64,000 nt of DNA from Acidimicrobiaceae bacterium (GCA_003151235.1 PLWZ01000010.1:1-64000), one strand, 5' to 3'. Positions 18,334-30,830 are shown, counted from the first letter of the stretch. Notes: generated by a model from the letters alone, not told the origin. Translations and numbers: made by a program.

Positions 18334-20222
18334 GACCACCAGACCCGGGAGATGACGAAGGCGATCACGGCGGCCAGCCCGAGCGCGATGCCGAGCGCGT
18401 AGTTCCGGACGTAACCGGTCTGGAAGCGCCGGACCCCTGACGCGCCCTTGCGCACCGCCGCCGCGGCGCCGTTCACCGCGCCGTCGATGATCCGGCCATC
18501 GACGACGGTGGCCGCGAACCGGGCCATGGCCTGGCCCGGCCTGCCGATGACGGCGTCGTAGAAGTCGTCCCAGTACCAGACCCGCTGCAGGAAGGCCGGC
18601 TCGAGCGTCGGCTTGTCGACGCTGCGCCGCCACAGCGCGAAGGCGATCGAGACCCCGATGACCGCCACCACCGCGTCGATCACCGCCAGCACGACCTGGA
18701 GTCCGGCCCCCTCATGGGCGAGGTACAGCGTGTGGGCGAACACGGGCGAGAGCCACGACGCGAAGCCGTCGCGGTGCACCCACGGGAGGTCGAGGATCCC
18801 GCCGGCGAAGGCCAGGACGGCCAGGACGACCAGCGGCGCCCGCATGACCCACGGGCTCTCGTGGGGGTCCGACGGGCGGTGACCGTCGACAGCGGCGGCC
18901 CACCGGTCGTCGCCACGGAAGGCCAGCACGAACAGCCGGGTCATGTAATAGGCGGTGAGGATCGCAGTCACCAGCCCCAGGGCCCACAGCGCCGGGCTCT
19001 TCTGGTACACGTTGGCCAGCACGTCGCTCTTGGCCCAGAAGCCCGAGAACGGCGGGATGCCGGCGATGGCCAGCCACCCGACGAGGAACGTGCCGTATGT
19101 CCACGGCAGCAGTCGGGCCAGCCCGCCCATCCGTTTCAGGTCCTGCTCGTCGTGGAGGCCATGGATGACCGAGCCGGCGCCCAGGAACAAGAGGCCCTTG
19201 TAGAAGGCGTGGGCGACCATCAAGAAGATCGCGGCGATGTAGGCGCCGGTGCCGACGGCCAGCACCATGTAGCCGATCTGGGACACCGTCGAGAAGACCA
19301 GGACCTTCTTGATGTCCTGCTGGGACGTGGCGATCGTCGCGGCCACGAACGCGGTCGCGCCACCGATGATCGCGATCACCCACATCGCGTCGGGCGATAG
19401 GGCCAGGATCGAGTTGACCCGGCACAGGAGGTAGACGCCGGCGGTCACCATCGTGGCGGCGTGGATGAGGGCCGAAACCGGCGTCGGGCCCTCCATGGCG
19501 TCGGGCAGCCAGTTGAACAGCGGGATCTGGGCGGACTTGCCGGCCGCCGCGAGCAGCAGGAGCAGCGCCACCGCGGTGGCCCCGGCCGATCCGAGCGCCC
19601 CGCGGTGGGCGAAGATCGTCGTGAGGTCGAGGCTGCCGACCTTGGAGAAGATCAAGAAGAGCGCGATGAGGAAGCCGACGTCGCCCACCCGGTTGTAGAT
19701 GAAGGCCTTCTTCCCCGCCGAGGCCGCCGAATCGCGTTCGTGCCAGAACGACACCAGCCAATACGAGCAGACGCCGACGCCCTCCCAGCCGACGAACATC
19801 ACCAGCAGGTTGTTCGCGAGCACGAGCAGCACCATCGAGAACACGAACAGGTTGAGGTAGATGAAGAACTTCGAGAACTCGGGGTCACCCTTCATGTACC
19901 CGATGGAGTACAGGTGGATGAGGGCGCTGACGCCGGTGACGAACATGCACATGGTCATGGACAGCGGGTCGAGCAGGATGCCGACCTTGACCTGGAGCCC
20001 GCCGACCGTGATCCAGCTGAAGTAGTTCGCGCTGAAATGCCGCGCCGAGGCCGGCTCGGACAGCAGCCCGGCCAGCGCAATGCACGCGACGACGAAGGAC
20101 CCCACGACGGCGACGGTTCCGACCCAGCCGGCCCAGGGGTCGCCGAGCCGACGCCCCGCCGCGACGAGGACCGCGAAGCCCGCGAGGGGCAGCAAAGCCA
20201 TGAGGTACGCGGCGTGGACCAA
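18330..20222 (-). CDS. nuoL: NADH-quinone oxidoreductase subunit L
   Basis: This 630-residue largest antiporter-like subunit is at the distal end of complex I. Motifs include GWEGVGVCSYWLVSFW, KSAQIPLFNWLPDAMEGPTP with the pumping Lys, and TSQQDIKKVLVFSTVSQIGY. The long C-terminal amphipathic helix and final anchor are present. The chosen start is TTG 20222, three bases after the nuoK stop; an ATG seven codons inside is an alternative. Confidence 0.94.
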   Translation of the reverse strand: MVHAAYLMALLPLAGFAVLVAAGRRLGDPWAGWVGTVAVVGSFVVACIALAGLLSEPASARHFSANYFSWITVGGLQVKVGILLDPLSMTMCMFVTGVSALIHLYSIGYMKGDPEFSKFFIYLNLFVFSMVLLVLANNLLVMFVGWEGVGVCSYWLVSFWHERDSAASAGKKAFIYNRVGDVGFLIALFLIFSKVGSLDLTTIFAHRGALGSAGATAVALLLLLAAAGKSAQIPLFNWLPDAMEGPTPVSALIHAATMVTAGVYLLCRVNSILALSPDAMWVIAIIGGATAFVAATIATSQQDIKKVLVFSTVSQIGYMVLAVGTGAYIAAIFLMVAHAFYKGLLFLGAGSVIHGLHDEQDLKRMGGLARLLPWTYGTFLVGWLAIAGIPPFSGFWAKSDVLANVYQKSPALWALGLVTAILTAYYMTRLFVLAFRGDDRWAAAVDGHRPSDPHESPWVMRAPLVVLAVLAFAGGILDLPWVHRDGFASWLSPVFAHTLYLAHEGAGLQVVLAVIDAVVAVIGVSIAFALWRRSVDKPTLEPAFLQRVWYWDDFYDAVIGRPGQAMARFAATVVDGRIIDGAVNGAAAAVRKGASGVRRFQTGYVRNYALGIALGLAAVIAFVISRVWWS

Positions 20223-20225
20223 CGA

Positions 20226-20531
20226 TCAGCCCTTCAAGACGTGCAGATCGTCGGCCGAGGCGTTGGCCCGGCGTCGGAAGATGGCCACCACGATCCCGAG
20301 CCCGACCACGACCTCGGCCGCCGCGACGACGAGGACGAAGAACACGACGACCTGGCCGCCGATGTCACCGAGCATGCGGGAGAAGGTCACGAACGAGAGG
20401 TTGGCCGCGTTCAGCATCAGCTCGATGCACATGAACATCACCAGAACGTTGCGGCGGATCAGGAGGCCCAGCGCGCCGATCGTGAAGAGCGCCGCGGCGA
20501 GGATCAGGTACCACTGGCCGGGAATGCTCAC
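20226..20531 (-). CDS. nuoK: NADH-quinone oxidoreductase subunit K
   Basis: This 101-residue three-helix membrane subunit has the conserved Glu in the second helix ([18 protein letters not shown]) and another in the third helix ([17 protein letters not shown]), both part of the proton path. Length and order are standard. It overlaps nuoJ by four bases. Confidence 0.96.
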   Translation of the reverse strand: MSIPGQWYLILAAALFTIGALGLLIRRNVLVMFMCIELMLNAANLSFVTFSRMLGDIGGQVVVFFVLVVAAAEVVVGLGIVVAIFRRRANASADDLHVLKG

Positions 20532-21196
20532 CGCGACACCTCCTCGTGGGTCGGCGACCCATCTCCGGCGCCCGACTCCGCGACCGGATCCGCCGGGTCA
20601 CCGTCGGGCTCGTCGGCCACCGGCTCGTCCCCCGTCAGACCGGCCGCCTCATCCATCCGCGGCCGGCGGGCCAACACGACCGCGCCGACGACCGCGATCA
20701 CGAGCAGCGCCGCGGTGGCCTCGAATGCGAACAGGTAGGTGGTGAAGACGGACTTGCCGAGGACGTAGACGTTCGGGTGGTGGCCGGCGGTGGTGGATCC
20801 GGCGACCGCCCGGGCGCCAGTGGCCCAGTGGGCGCTGACCCCGAGGGCCACCACCCCACCGAGTGCGATCGCCACCAGGAGCAGCGCCATCGGCCGCTGG
20901 CCCCGCAGGGGCTCGTCGGCCACGTTCTCCCGGCGGTCGACCCCGAGGAACATGATCACGAACAAGAAGAGGACGACGATCGCGCCGGCGTAGACGATGA
21001 TCTGCACGACCGCGAGAAAGTCGGCCTGCTCCTCGATGAAGAGCACGGCCACGCCGAAGAGCGTCGCGACCAGGGACAACGCCGCGTGGACGGCGTTGCG
21101 CGACACGATGACCCCGATGGCGCCCGACAGGATCACCGCCGCCGAGACGGCGAACGTCAGGGAGTCCGGGATCGTCGGGTGGACGGCACCGAGCAT
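20528..21196 (-). CDS. nuoJ: NADH-quinone oxidoreductase subunit J
   Basis: This 222-residue five-helix membrane subunit contains the diagnostic [21 protein letters not shown] helix. The C-terminal 40 residues after the last helix are acidic and variable. The ATG at 21196 overlaps the nuoI stop by one base; sequence upstream in the open frame reads through nuoI and is not translated in this frame. Confidence 0.95.
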   Translation of the reverse strand: MLGAVHPTIPDSLTFAVSAAVILSGAIGVIVSRNAVHAALSLVATLFGVAVLFIEEQADFLAVVQIIVYAGAIVVLFLFVIMFLGVDRRENVADEPLRGQRPMALLLVAIALGGVVALGVSAHWATGARAVAGSTTAGHHPNVYVLGKSVFTTYLFAFEATAALLVIAVVGAVVLARRPRMDEAAGLTGDEPVADEPDGDPADPVAESGAGDGSPTHEEVSR

Positions 21197-21981
21197 CAGC
21201 GGGCCGCCTTCTGCTCTGCCCGGCGCAGTCGGGTCGCAGCGAGCTTCTTGCGCTTCTTGGTCGCAGACTCCCGGGCCCGCCAGACCCGGCCCCGCATGCC
21301 CCGGTGGGCGAACGGCACGTCGTCCGGGATGAGGTGGGCCTCCATGACCTCGCGGAGCGGCTTCATCCCGGTCGCCTCGTCGTCGCGGCGGCCACTCTGG
21401 CCACCCTCGGGGGTGCGGACGCCGTAGCCGAGCTCGCCCGACCACTGGACCTCGCCCTCGTAGGCCGCTGCGCCCGAGGGGGCCGTCGCCCGCATCCATC
21501 CCGACGTGAACAGGTCGTCGCCCTCGCGCCAGTCCTCCCAGGGCAGCTTCTTCGGCCGCCCGTCGTCGCCGACCAGCAGCTCATCGCGCGTGTAGATGGC
21601 GTCTGAGCGGTTGGTGAAGGAGAACTCGAACAGCTTCGTCTCGGTGATGGCCTCGGTCGGGCACGCCTCCACGCACAGGTCGCAGTGGATGCAGCGCAGG
21701 TAGTTGATCTCGTAGACGTACCCGTAGCGCTCGCCCGGCGATACCGGGTGGTCGGGCGGGTTGTCGAGCCCGCGCACGTAGATGCAGTCGGCCGGGCACA
21801 CGCCGGCGCAGAGCTCGCAGCCGATGCACTTCTCCATGCCGTCCTCGTAGCGGTTGAGGACGTGTCGGCCGTGCTGGCGCGGCTGCTTGGGCATCTTCTC
21901 GTCGGGGTACTGGCGCGTCACCCGGGGTCGCGTCAGGTGTTGGAGGGTCAGCTTGAACCCGCCCAGGAAGCCGAGGGCCAT
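21196..21981 (-). CDS. nuoI: NADH-quinone oxidoreductase subunit I, with a long C-terminal extension
   Basis: This 261-residue ferredoxin-type subunit carries clusters N6a and N6b. The two motifs are CIGCELCAGVCP (Cys52, 55, 58, 62) and CIHCDLCVEACP (Cys97, 100, 103, 107). It is longer than the common form of about 160-200 residues; the extra C-terminal section is charged and ends in a Lys/Arg-rich segment (about residues 235-261). It overlaps nuoH and nuoJ by one base each. Confidence 0.95.
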   Translation of the reverse strand: MALGFLGGFKLTLQHLTRPRVTRQYPDEKMPKQPRQHGRHVLNRYEDGMEKCIGCELCAGVCPADCIYVRGLDNPPDHPVSPGERYGYVYEINYLRCIHCDLCVEACPTEAITETKLFEFSFTNRSDAIYTRDELLVGDDGRPKKLPWEDWREGDDLFTSGWMRATAPSGAAAYEGEVQWSGELGYGVRTPEGGQSGRRDDEATGMKPLREVMEAHLIPDDVPFAHRGMRGRVWRARESATKKRKKLAATRLRRAEQKAAR

Positions 21982-23153
21982 CAGAACATCACCTCATGCG
22001 ATGCGCGGGAGGCGCCCACGCCGAAGGCTCGGGCGAGGCCGAAGCCGAGGACGACCTCGGCCGCCGCGACCAGGAGGCCCCACCAGCCCCAGATGATCAC
22101 GGCCGCCACGATGAGAAGCCAGCCGAGCGAGAGCGGGATGAGCACCTTCCAACCGAGATCCATCAGCTGGTCGTAACGCAGCCGGGGCAGGGCGGCCCGG
22201 AACCACACGTAGGCGAACAGGAACACCAGGGTCTTGGCGGCGAACCAGACGATCGGCATCCAGATGTCCGACGTCGGGATGAACCGGGGGATCGGCCCGT
22301 CGGGGCCACCGAAGAAGAGCGTCACGACGACGCCCGACATGGTGATGGTGTTCATGAACTCGGCCAGGTAGAAGATCCCGAACCGGATCGAGGAGTACTC
22401 GGTGTTGAACCCGCCGACGAGCTCGCTGTCCGCCTCCACCAGGTCGAACGGCGGACGGTTGAGCTCGGCGGTGATCGCGATGAGGAAGAGGACGAAGGGT
22501 ACGAAGCCGAGGCGGATCACGTTCCAGTCCCAGAACCCGTGGGCCTGGCTGAACACGATGGTCCGGGTGGACAAAGAGCGCGACGTGAGGACCACCGCAA
22601 CGACGGTCAGCCCGAGCGCGGCCTCATAGGAGATCATCTGGGCCGACGCCCGCACCGAGCCGAGCAGCGGGTACTTGGAGCCGGACGACCAGCCCGCCAG
22701 CATGACCCCGTAGACCGAGATCGACGACATGGCGAGCACTAGCAGGATCCCGAATGGCGGGTCGGCGACCTGGAGCTCGAAGTGGTGGCCGGCGATCGTG
22801 AGGTCCCCCCCGATCGGCACCACCGTGAAGATGAGCAGCGCCGGGAGGAGGGCCAGGTACGGCGCCAGCTTGAAGACGAACCGGTCGGCGCGGTCGGGGA
22901 TGAGGTCTTCCTTGAAGAAGAGCTTCACCCCGTCGGCCAGCGTCTGGAGCAGCCCGTACGGGCCGGCGCGGTTGGGCCCGATCCGGCTCTGCATGTCGCT
23001 GATGACCTTGCGCTCGAACCAGATCATCAACATGACCGAAACCATGAGGGCGGCGAACGCGGCCAGGACCTTTATGACGACGATCAACAGCTCGACCCAG
23101 TGGGCGCCGTGGGCGAACAGCGGGTCGGTGAGGAACAGCACGGCCGGGTTCAC
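21981..23153 (-). CDS. nuoH: NADH-quinone oxidoreductase subunit H
   Basis: This 390-residue membrane subunit helps form the quinone chamber. It has about eight helices, the conserved WFERKVISDMQSRIGPNRAG stretch near residue 45, and the acidic ELNRPPFDLVEADSELVGG loop that lines the quinone site. Start GTG 23153 overlaps the nuoG stop in a GTGA context. Confidence 0.95.
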   Translation of the reverse strand: MNPAVLFLTDPLFAHGAHWVELLIVVIKVLAAFAALMVSVMLMIWFERKVISDMQSRIGPNRAGPYGLLQTLADGVKLFFKEDLIPDRADRFVFKLAPYLALLPALLIFTVVPIGGDLTIAGHHFELQVADPPFGILLVLAMSSISVYGVMLAGWSSGSKYPLLGSVRASAQMISYEAALGLTVVAVVLTSRSLSTRTIVFSQAHGFWDWNVIRLGFVPFVLFLIAITAELNRPPFDLVEADSELVGGFNTEYSSIRFGIFYLAEFMNTITMSGVVVTLFFGGPDGPIPRFIPTSDIWMPIVWFAAKTLVFLFAYVWFRAALPRLRYDQLMDLGWKVLIPLSLGWLLIVAAVIIWGWWGLLVAAAEVVLGFGLARAFGVGASRASHEVMF

Positions 23154-25982
23154 AGCGACTCCAGCCGGACTTCGTTGACCACCGCCGACGCGTCGATCAG
23201 CGAGGCCACCGCGTTGTCGGCCGGCTGGTCCGGGTCCGACACGTTGAACTCGATCACGAGCACGCCCTTCGGGACACCCGAATCACCCTCGGCGAGGAGC
23301 GTCAGCTCGCCCCGGGGTGAACTCACCCGGACCCGGTCGCCGGGCCCGATGCCGAGGCGGGCCAGGTCGGACGGATTGGCCAGCGCGCTCAGCGGCGGGG
23401 TCAGCGCGGCGAGCGACGGCGATGCGACGACACCCGCCCCGTGGTCGTAGAGGCGGCGGGTCGAGACCAGCCGGAGCGAGTAGTGATCCGGCGGCGGGAT
23501 CGAAACGGCGGCAGGGGCGGAGCGGCGCAGCAGTGGCGGGGCGCCTTCGGCGTCGTCGTCGGGGTGCAGGGCCGCCAACAGCTCTCGGGACAGCCCCTCG
23601 GTGAGCCCGACCCTCGGCGGTGCCCCCTGGCGTTCGACCGATTCCACCCCCGGTGTGGCCATCGGGTCGATCGGCTCGACCGTGTGCATCGATGCCGCGC
23701 CGAGCGGGACCACGAGCCCGTCGTGGCCCGAGACCTGGTCCAAGAACGCCGGCGCGAAACCCCGATAGGCCGGGGCGACGCGCTCGATCTCTTCGGCGAT
23801 GTCGCTGACCGTCCCGATCGCGAGGTCGTAGCCGAGCTCGTCGGACAGGACCGACGCGATGGTCCAGTCGGGCCAGGCCAGGCCGGGCGGGACGAGCTTC
23901 TGGCCGAGCCTCGTGACGCGTCCCTCGATGTTGGTGGTCGTGCCGGGGCGTTCGTGGGAGACGGCAACCGGCAGGACCACATCGGCGTGGTCGAGAGCCG
24001 GACCGGGGTGACCGGCCACGGCGATCACCACCTCGGCCGCCTCGAGTGCTCGGGTGGCGAGTGAGCGGTCCGGGAAGTCTTCGAGGGGATCGGCACCGAG
24101 GAGCACCAGCGCCCTGGTCGCACCCTGTCCCCCCTCGACGACGGACCGCAGTGCCTCGGTGGTGTCACGGCCCCGGGACTCGGGGGCCGAGCCCCAGTGG
24201 TCGCTGAACCAGGCGTGGCCGTGCTCGAGCGACGACCGCCCCGGGAGCACCCCGGGCGCCATCCCCATGTCGAGCGCCCCGTGCACGTTGCCGCGCCGGA
24301 GCAGCGGCAAGAAGCGCGCCCCGGGCCAGGCGGTGGCGAGGGTGGCCACGGCGGCCGCGGTGACTGCGCCGTCCTCGGCGAGCGATGGGCGGCCGTACAG
24401 CAGGACCACGCCGGTGCCTTCCGGGCCGCCGTGCGCAGCCCCGGCGATCAGCGCCCGGGCCCGCTCCAGGTCCTCCCGGGCGAACGAACCCCCGGCGGGG
24501 TGGGTGGGGACCGACGGGTTCGGGCCGACCAGGGCGCGTGCGAACGCAGGGGAGTCACCCGGCCGAAGGGTGAGCGAGACCTCCGCGTAGCGGGTCAGCG
24601 ACGTCGAGCGCAGGGACAGCTCGATCAGGGAGATCTTCTTGTCCAGCGCAGCCCGGCGCAGCCGGAGGAACAGGACCGGCAGCTCCTCACGGACGTCCCC
24701 CGAGAGGAGCACGACCACGGGAGCCGAGCACGCCTCGTCGATCGTGGCCCGGGGCAACGACAAGACGAGCTCCGCCGGAAGGCCGTCGCCCAGCTGCGCG
24801 TCGACCGAGTCGGTCCCGATGACGCCCTTGGCCAACTTGGTCCACGCGTACGCGCCCTCGTTGGTGAGGCGGCCGCCGCCGATGAACGCGATCGACTCGG
24901 GGCCGTGCGCCTCCCGCACCGCGTCGAGACGGCTCGCCGCCTCGGACAGCGCCTCGTTCCAGCTGACCCGGACGTGACGATCACCGTCGCGCACCATGGG
25001 CTCGGTGATCCTTCCGACCTGGCTGGCCGTCTCGGCCACCTCGCCGGCGAACTGGCCCCGGGGCCGTCCCGAGCCGAGGGTGACCGGCTGGCCGTTGCCC
25101 AGCGCCGGGCCGGCGCTCACCTCGTCACCGTTGACGGCCTCGAACGAGAAACGGCCCTTGTCGCACAGCCAGCCGTGGTTGACCGGCTCCGAGTCGAGCC
25201 CGAGCAGCCGGGTCAGGCGGTTGGCCGACGACTGCACCGCCACCCGGCACCCGAGCGCGCAGGTGGTACAGGTGGACTCGACCTGGTCGAGGTCCCACGG
25301 GCGGGCGGTGAACCGGTACGGCGTCGCGGTCAGCGCACCGACCGGGCAGATCTGGACGGTGTTTCCGCTGAAGTACGAGGAGAACGGCTCGGTCGGGAAG
25401 GTGGCCACCTCGACGAGCTCGCCGCGCCCGGCGAAGTCGATCTGGGCCTCGCCCGCGATCTCCTCGGCGAACCGTGTGCACCGGGCGCACTGGATGCAGC
25501 GCTCCCGGTCGAGCAGCACGAGGTCCGAGATCGCGATCGGCTTCTCGAAGTGCCGCTTCTCCTCGACGAACCGGCTCTCCCCGGGCCCGTAGGCGAGGGT
25601 CTGGTCCTGGAGGGGACACTCCCCTCCCTTGTCACAGACCGGGCAGTCGAGGGGGTGGTTGACGAGCAGGAACTCGAGCACCCCGTCCTGGGCCTTCTTC
25701 ACCTTGTTGGAGTTGGTGACGACCTCGGATCCGGCCTCGGCCGGGATGAAGCACGCCGGCTGCAGCGTCGCACCGCGGGGCCCGCTCACCTCGACCAGGC
25801 ACATGCGGCACATGCCGACCGGCTCCATGCGCGGGTGGTAACAAAAGCGCGGGATGTACACCCCGGCGCGCTCGGCCGCGCTGATCAACAGCTCACCCGG
25901 GCGCGCCGTCGCGGGCCGGCCGTCCAGGGTGAAGGTCACCGTCTCGTCCGTGTCCGGGTGCGTCGTGGGCAGCGAGGCCTGG

Positions 25983-25990
<8 letters not shown>
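23150..25990 (-). CDS. nuoG: NADH-quinone oxidoreductase subunit G
   Basis: This 946-residue iron-sulfur subunit begins with a 2Fe-2S ferredoxin domain (Cys in RFCYHPRMEPVGMCRMC), then the His-Cys cluster site (HPLDCPVCDKGGECPLQD), a 4Fe-4S site (CIQCARCTRF) and another Cys group (CTTCALGCR). A long molybdopterin-oxidoreductase-like domain follows that lacks cofactor function in complex I. The ATG at 25990 lies inside the end of nuoF (8-base overlap). The extra Cys set CTTCALGC corresponds to the N7-type cluster. Confidence 0.95.
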
Positions 25991-27286
<1,296 letters not shown>

Positions 27287-27287
<1 letters not shown>

Positions 27288-27892
27288 CAGCCGGCCCGCT
27301 CCGCCGAGCTTGCCGCCCGGGCTCGCTCGCGTTCGATGCGCTGCGGCTCGACGCGAAGGCCGCCGTTCCTGCGGATCCGCACCAGGGTCCCGTGCGGCGG
27401 GATCTCCTCGGCCCGGCCGCCCCCCTTCAGCTCGTCGATCAGCTCGTCGAACTTCTCTGTGGTGGTCGTGCGCACGAAGCGGTGGTTCACCTGGACGCAC
27501 GGCGGGTGGTCGCAGTCGGCCAGGCACTCTGCCTCCTCGAGCGTGAAGAGGCCATCGGCGGTCGTCGCACCGACCCGCACACCGAGGCGCGCCTCGGCGT
27601 GGGAGAGGAGCTCGGTCGCGCCGTCGAGGATGCAGGCGATGTTGGTGCAGACCGACACCAGGTACCTGCCGATCGGCTCGGTGTGCAGCATGTCGTAGAA
27701 GGTGGCCGTCCCCCTGACCTCCGCCGCGGTGACCCCGACCAGTTCCGCGATCTCGGCCATCGCCTCGGGGCGTAGCCAGCCGTCCTGCTCCTGGGCCAGG
27801 TGGCACAGCGGAAGCAGCGCCGAGCGCGGCTCGGGATAGAGGGCGATCAGCTGTCGGGCCCGGGTGGCGTTGGTCGTGTTGAAGTGGCTCAC
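27287..27892 (-). CDS. nuoE: NADH-quinone oxidoreductase subunit E
   Basis: This 201-residue thioredoxin-fold subunit carries the 2Fe-2S cluster N1a. The four Cys lie in VSVCTNIAC and EAECLADC. The N-terminal helical part (YPEPRSALLPLCHLAQEQDGW) is typical. Start GTG 27892 overlaps the nuoD stop (GTGA). An Arg/Ala-rich tail follows the conserved domain. Confidence 0.95.
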
Positions 27893-29238
27893 CGGTCCAC
27901 CTCGCCCATCACCGGGTCGACCGACGAGATGACGGCGACCGCGTCGGCGATCATCCCGCCCCGCAACAACACCGGCAGGGTCTGGAGGTTGACGAAGCTC
28001 GGGCCCCGGATGTGCATCCGGTACGGCTTGGCGGTGCCGTCCGAGACGAGGTAGCAGCCGAGTTCGCCACGCGGCGATTCAACGGCGACGTAGACCTCGC
28101 CCTCGGGGACGCGGAAACCCTCGGTGAAGATCTTGAAGTGATGGATGAGCGCTTCCATCGACTCGTCGATGCGCCGGCGCGGGGGTGGGGTGACCTTGCG
28201 GTCCTGGACCCGGTAGTCGCCGAGCGGCATCTTCTCCAGGATCTGTCGGATGATCCGGATCGACTCGCGGATCTCGTTGAGCCGGATCGAGTACCGGTCG
28301 AAATTGTCGCCGTAGGTGCCGACGATGACGTCGAACTCGACCTGGTCGTAAGCCAGATAGGGCATGGCCCGGCGCAGGTCCCACGGCACCCCGGTCGAGC
28401 GAAGGATCGGCCCGGTCGCGGACAGGGCGACCGCCGTCTCGGCGGTGATGTTGCCGACCGCCTCGGTCCGCTCCCGGAAGATGGGCTGGCCGGTCAGCAG
28501 CTCGTCGTACTCGTAGGTCCGTTCGAACACCGTGTTGCAGATGATCTCGACGTCGTCCTCCCACCCGTCGGGGAGATCGGCCGCGACCCCGCCGGGCCGG
28601 ATGTAGTTGTGGTTCATCCGCACCCCGGTCGTCTTCTCGAAGAACTCGAGGACCAGCTCGCGCTCTCGAAACCCGTAGATCATCATCGACGTGGACCCGA
28701 GGTCCATGCCGTTGGTGGCCATCCACATGAGGTGCGACGAGACCCGGTTGAGCTCGCACATGAGCATCCGGATCCAGACCGCCCGGGCCGGGAGCTCGAC
28801 CCCGAGCAACGCCTCGGTGGCGAGCGAGAACACCAGCTCGTTGTGGAGCGGCGACAGGTAGTCCATGCGGGTGACGTTGGTCGACCCCTGGACGTAGGTC
28901 AGCTCCTCGGCCGTCTTCTCCATGCCGGTGTGCAGGTAGCCGACCACCGGCTTGGTGCGCAGCACCGTCTCGCCCTCGAGCTCCAGCATCAGCCGCAGCA
29001 CCCCGTGGGTCGAGGGGTGCTGGGGCCCCATGTTGATGATCATCGTCTCGTCGTCGCGCTCGATGTCGATCTGGCCCGAGTCGAGCGCGCCCTCCGGAAG
29101 GCGCAGGACCGAGCCGACCGAGTGCTCGAGCGTCGCTGATCCGGCCGAGCGCGGGATCAACTCCTGGCGGCCCTCCGAGGTCTCGGCGGGCGACCACGGC
29201 CGGGCCGGGACCCGCGAGACGAAGCGGTCGTCGCTCAT
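27889..29238 (-). CDS. nuoD: NADH-quinone oxidoreductase subunit D
   Basis: This 449-residue 49-kDa-type subunit forms the quinone pocket with NuoB. Its conserved MGPQHPSTHGVLRLMLELEG and YLHTGMEKTAEELTY segments contain the quinone-facing His and the following Tyr region. The last residues, GEVDR, match the family end. The first 60 residues are a variable, hydrophilic N terminus. The ATG at 29238 overlaps nuoC by four bases. Confidence 0.95.
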   Translation of the reverse strand: MSDDRFVSRVPARPWSPAETSEGRQELIPRSAGSATLEHSVGSVLRLPEGALDSGQIDIERDDETMIINMGPQHPSTHGVLRLMLELEGETVLRTKPVVGYLHTGMEKTAEELTYVQGSTNVTRMDYLSPLHNELVFSLATEALLGVELPARAVWIRMLMCELNRVSSHLMWMATNGMDLGSTSMMIYGFRERELVLEFFEKTTGVRMNHNYIRPGGVAADLPDGWEDDVEIICNTVFERTYEYDELLTGQPIFRERTEAVGNITAETAVALSATGPILRSTGVPWDLRRAMPYLAYDQVEFDVIVGTYGDNFDRYSIRLNEIRESIRIIRQILEKMPLGDYRVQDRKVTPPPRRRIDESMEALIHHFKIFTEGFRVPEGEVYVAVESPRGELGCYLVSDGTAKPYRMHIRGPSFVNLQTLPVLLRGGMIADAVAVISSVDPVMGEVDR

Positions 29239-29726
29239 CGCGGGCCCGGGGCTTCCTTGAACTGCACCGGCACCCGGCCCACCCCGTAGTCCTTGCGGAG
29301 CGGGTGGCCCTCCCAGTCCTCGGGCATGAGGATCCGGGTCAGGTCGGGGTGGTCGGTGAAGACGATGCCGTGCATGTCGTAGGCCTCGCGCTCCATGGCC
29401 TCGGTGCCCGGGTACAGGTCGAAGAGCGTGGCGACCGACGGATCGGACTCGGGGACCTGGACCCGCACCCGGATCCGGCGCTTCATCGAGAGCGACAGGA
29501 GGTTCACGACCACCTCGAACCGCTCCGGCGCGATGTCGTCTGGGACCCACCGGCCCGGGTGGCTGAGGTAGTCGACCGCGCACAGGTCCGCGCACATCTC
29601 GAAGCCGCTCGCCCGCAGATCGCTCACGGTGGCGTGGTAGTCGTCGCGGGACGCGAAGACGACCCGGTCACCTTCGGGTCTCGGGGCGGTCAGGGCCCCC
29701 GAGTCGTCACCGGCGGCCAGGGTCAT
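29235..29726 (-). CDS. nuoC: NADH-quinone oxidoreductase subunit C
   Basis: This 163-residue 30-kDa-type subunit contains [19 protein letters not shown] and the signature [24 protein letters not shown], where the EREAYDM-G motif is diagnostic. It overlaps nuoB and nuoD by four bases each. NuoC and NuoD are separate proteins here, not fused as in enterobacteria. Confidence 0.95.
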   Translation of the reverse strand: MTLAAGDDSGALTAPRPEGDRVVFASRDDYHATVSDLRASGFEMCADLCAVDYLSHPGRWVPDDIAPERFEVVVNLLSLSMKRRIRVRVQVPESDPSVATLFDLYPGTEAMEREAYDMHGIVFTDHPDLTRILMPEDWEGHPLRKDYGVGRVPVQFKEAPGPR

Positions 29727-30286
29727 CGCGGTGTGGCGACACGGACCGCGTCGGGGTTCTCGAGCAGCCAGCCCTGGGCCGGCTCCCGCTCGAGACCGCT
29801 ACCGGCGGCCGCAGGACGCCTGGTGATGTGGCCGGTGCGGATCTGCTCGTGCAAGGTCAAGATCGCGTGCAGGAGCGTCTCGGGTGAGGGGGGACAACCC
29901 GGCGCGTAGACGTCGACGGGGACGATCTGGTCGACCCCCTGGACGATCGCGTAGTTGTTGAACATGCCCCCGGTCGACGCGCACACGCCCATCGATATGA
30001 CCCACTTGGGCTCCATCATCTGGTCGTAGACCTGGCGGAGCACCGGGGCCATCTTCTGGGATACCCGTCCGGCGACGATCATGAGGTCGGCCTGGCGCGG
30101 CGAGGCCCGGAAGACCTCCATGCCGAGGCGGCTGATGTCGTAGTCGGCCGCGCCGACCGACATCATTTCGATGGCGCAGCAGGCCAGCCCGAACGTGGCC
30201 GGCCACACGCTGTTGCGTCGGGCCCATTTGACCAGGTCCTCGAGGCGACCGGTCAGGAAATTGTGTTGGAGGTCTTCGAGACCCAT
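29723..30286 (-). CDS. nuoB: NADH-quinone oxidoreductase subunit B
   Basis: This 187-residue subunit carries cluster N2, the last one before quinone. The tandem Cys pair is in [10 protein letters not shown], with the other ligands in MGVCAST and APGCPPSPE. The ATG at 30286 gives the usual short N terminus; the frame is open further upstream into nuoA. A seven-base gap separates it from nuoA. Confidence 0.96.
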   Translation of the reverse strand: MGLEDLQHNFLTGRLEDLVKWARRNSVWPATFGLACCAIEMMSVGAADYDISRLGMEVFRASPRQADLMIVAGRVSQKMAPVLRQVYDQMMEPKWVISMGVCASTGGMFNNYAIVQGVDQIVPVDVYAPGCPPSPETLLHAILTLHEQIRTGHITRRPAAAGSGLEREPAQGWLLENPDAVRVATPR

Positions 30287-30293
30287 GTCCGCT

Positions 30294-30746
30294 CTAGGCG
30301 GCTCTGCCCGGTGACGACGGTGCTGCCGTGACCCGGGCGATGGTCGATTCGGAGGTGCGCGTGGGCATGCCCACACGGAGTTGCTTGGCCGGCCCCCAGC
30401 TGAGTGCTCCGTTGCTCACGAGATAGAGAAAGGAGACCAGCACGACCACCGCGAAGACCAGGACCTCGACGAGGCCGAAGGTGTGAAGCTGCTTGAAGAT
30501 GACGGCGAACGGGTACAGGAACACGATCTCGATGTCGAAGATGATGAAGATCATCGCGACCAGGTAGAAGCGCACCGGGAAGCGGGTCGGGGGCTCGCGG
30601 TCCGGGACGATGCCGCATTCGTATGGCGCGAGCTTCGCCGCGGAGGGCTTTTTCCGGGGAGCCAACAGCGACGACGCGACGAACGACGCCGCCCCGAAGA
30701 CCACGCCGAGAACGAGGAGAGCGAAGATCGGGAGGTACTGTTCCAC
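30294..30746 (-). CDS. nuoA: NADH-quinone oxidoreductase subunit A
   Basis: This 150-residue three-helix membrane subunit starts the 14-gene nuo operon. The conserved APYECGIVP loop (the quinone-channel Cys loop) and [13 protein letters not shown] helix are present. The 30-residue C-terminal tail is longer than usual and of low complexity. The start is GTG 30746. The operon promoter must lie in the 84-base gap to the divergent reductase gene, where I see no convincing Rex-type palindrome. Confidence 0.95.
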   Translation of the reverse strand: MEQYLPIFALLVLGVVFGAASFVASSLLAPRKKPSAAKLAPYECGIVPDREPPTRFPVRFYLVAMIFIIFDIEIVFLYPFAVIFKQLHTFGLVEVLVFAVVVLVSFLYLVSNGALSWGPAKQLRVGMPTRTSESTIARVTAAPSSPGRAA

Positions 30747-30830
30747 GCTGCATCCGGTCTACCACGACCCCCCTGGCCAGGGCACATCGAGCCAGCACGG
30801 CGCCGGAGCCGGGCGGCCTACGATCGCGTG

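Noticed and set aside
16816-18402. Long plus-strand open frame opposite nuoM
   Set aside because: It is an antisense shadow of nuoM; composition is highly charged and no motif is seen.
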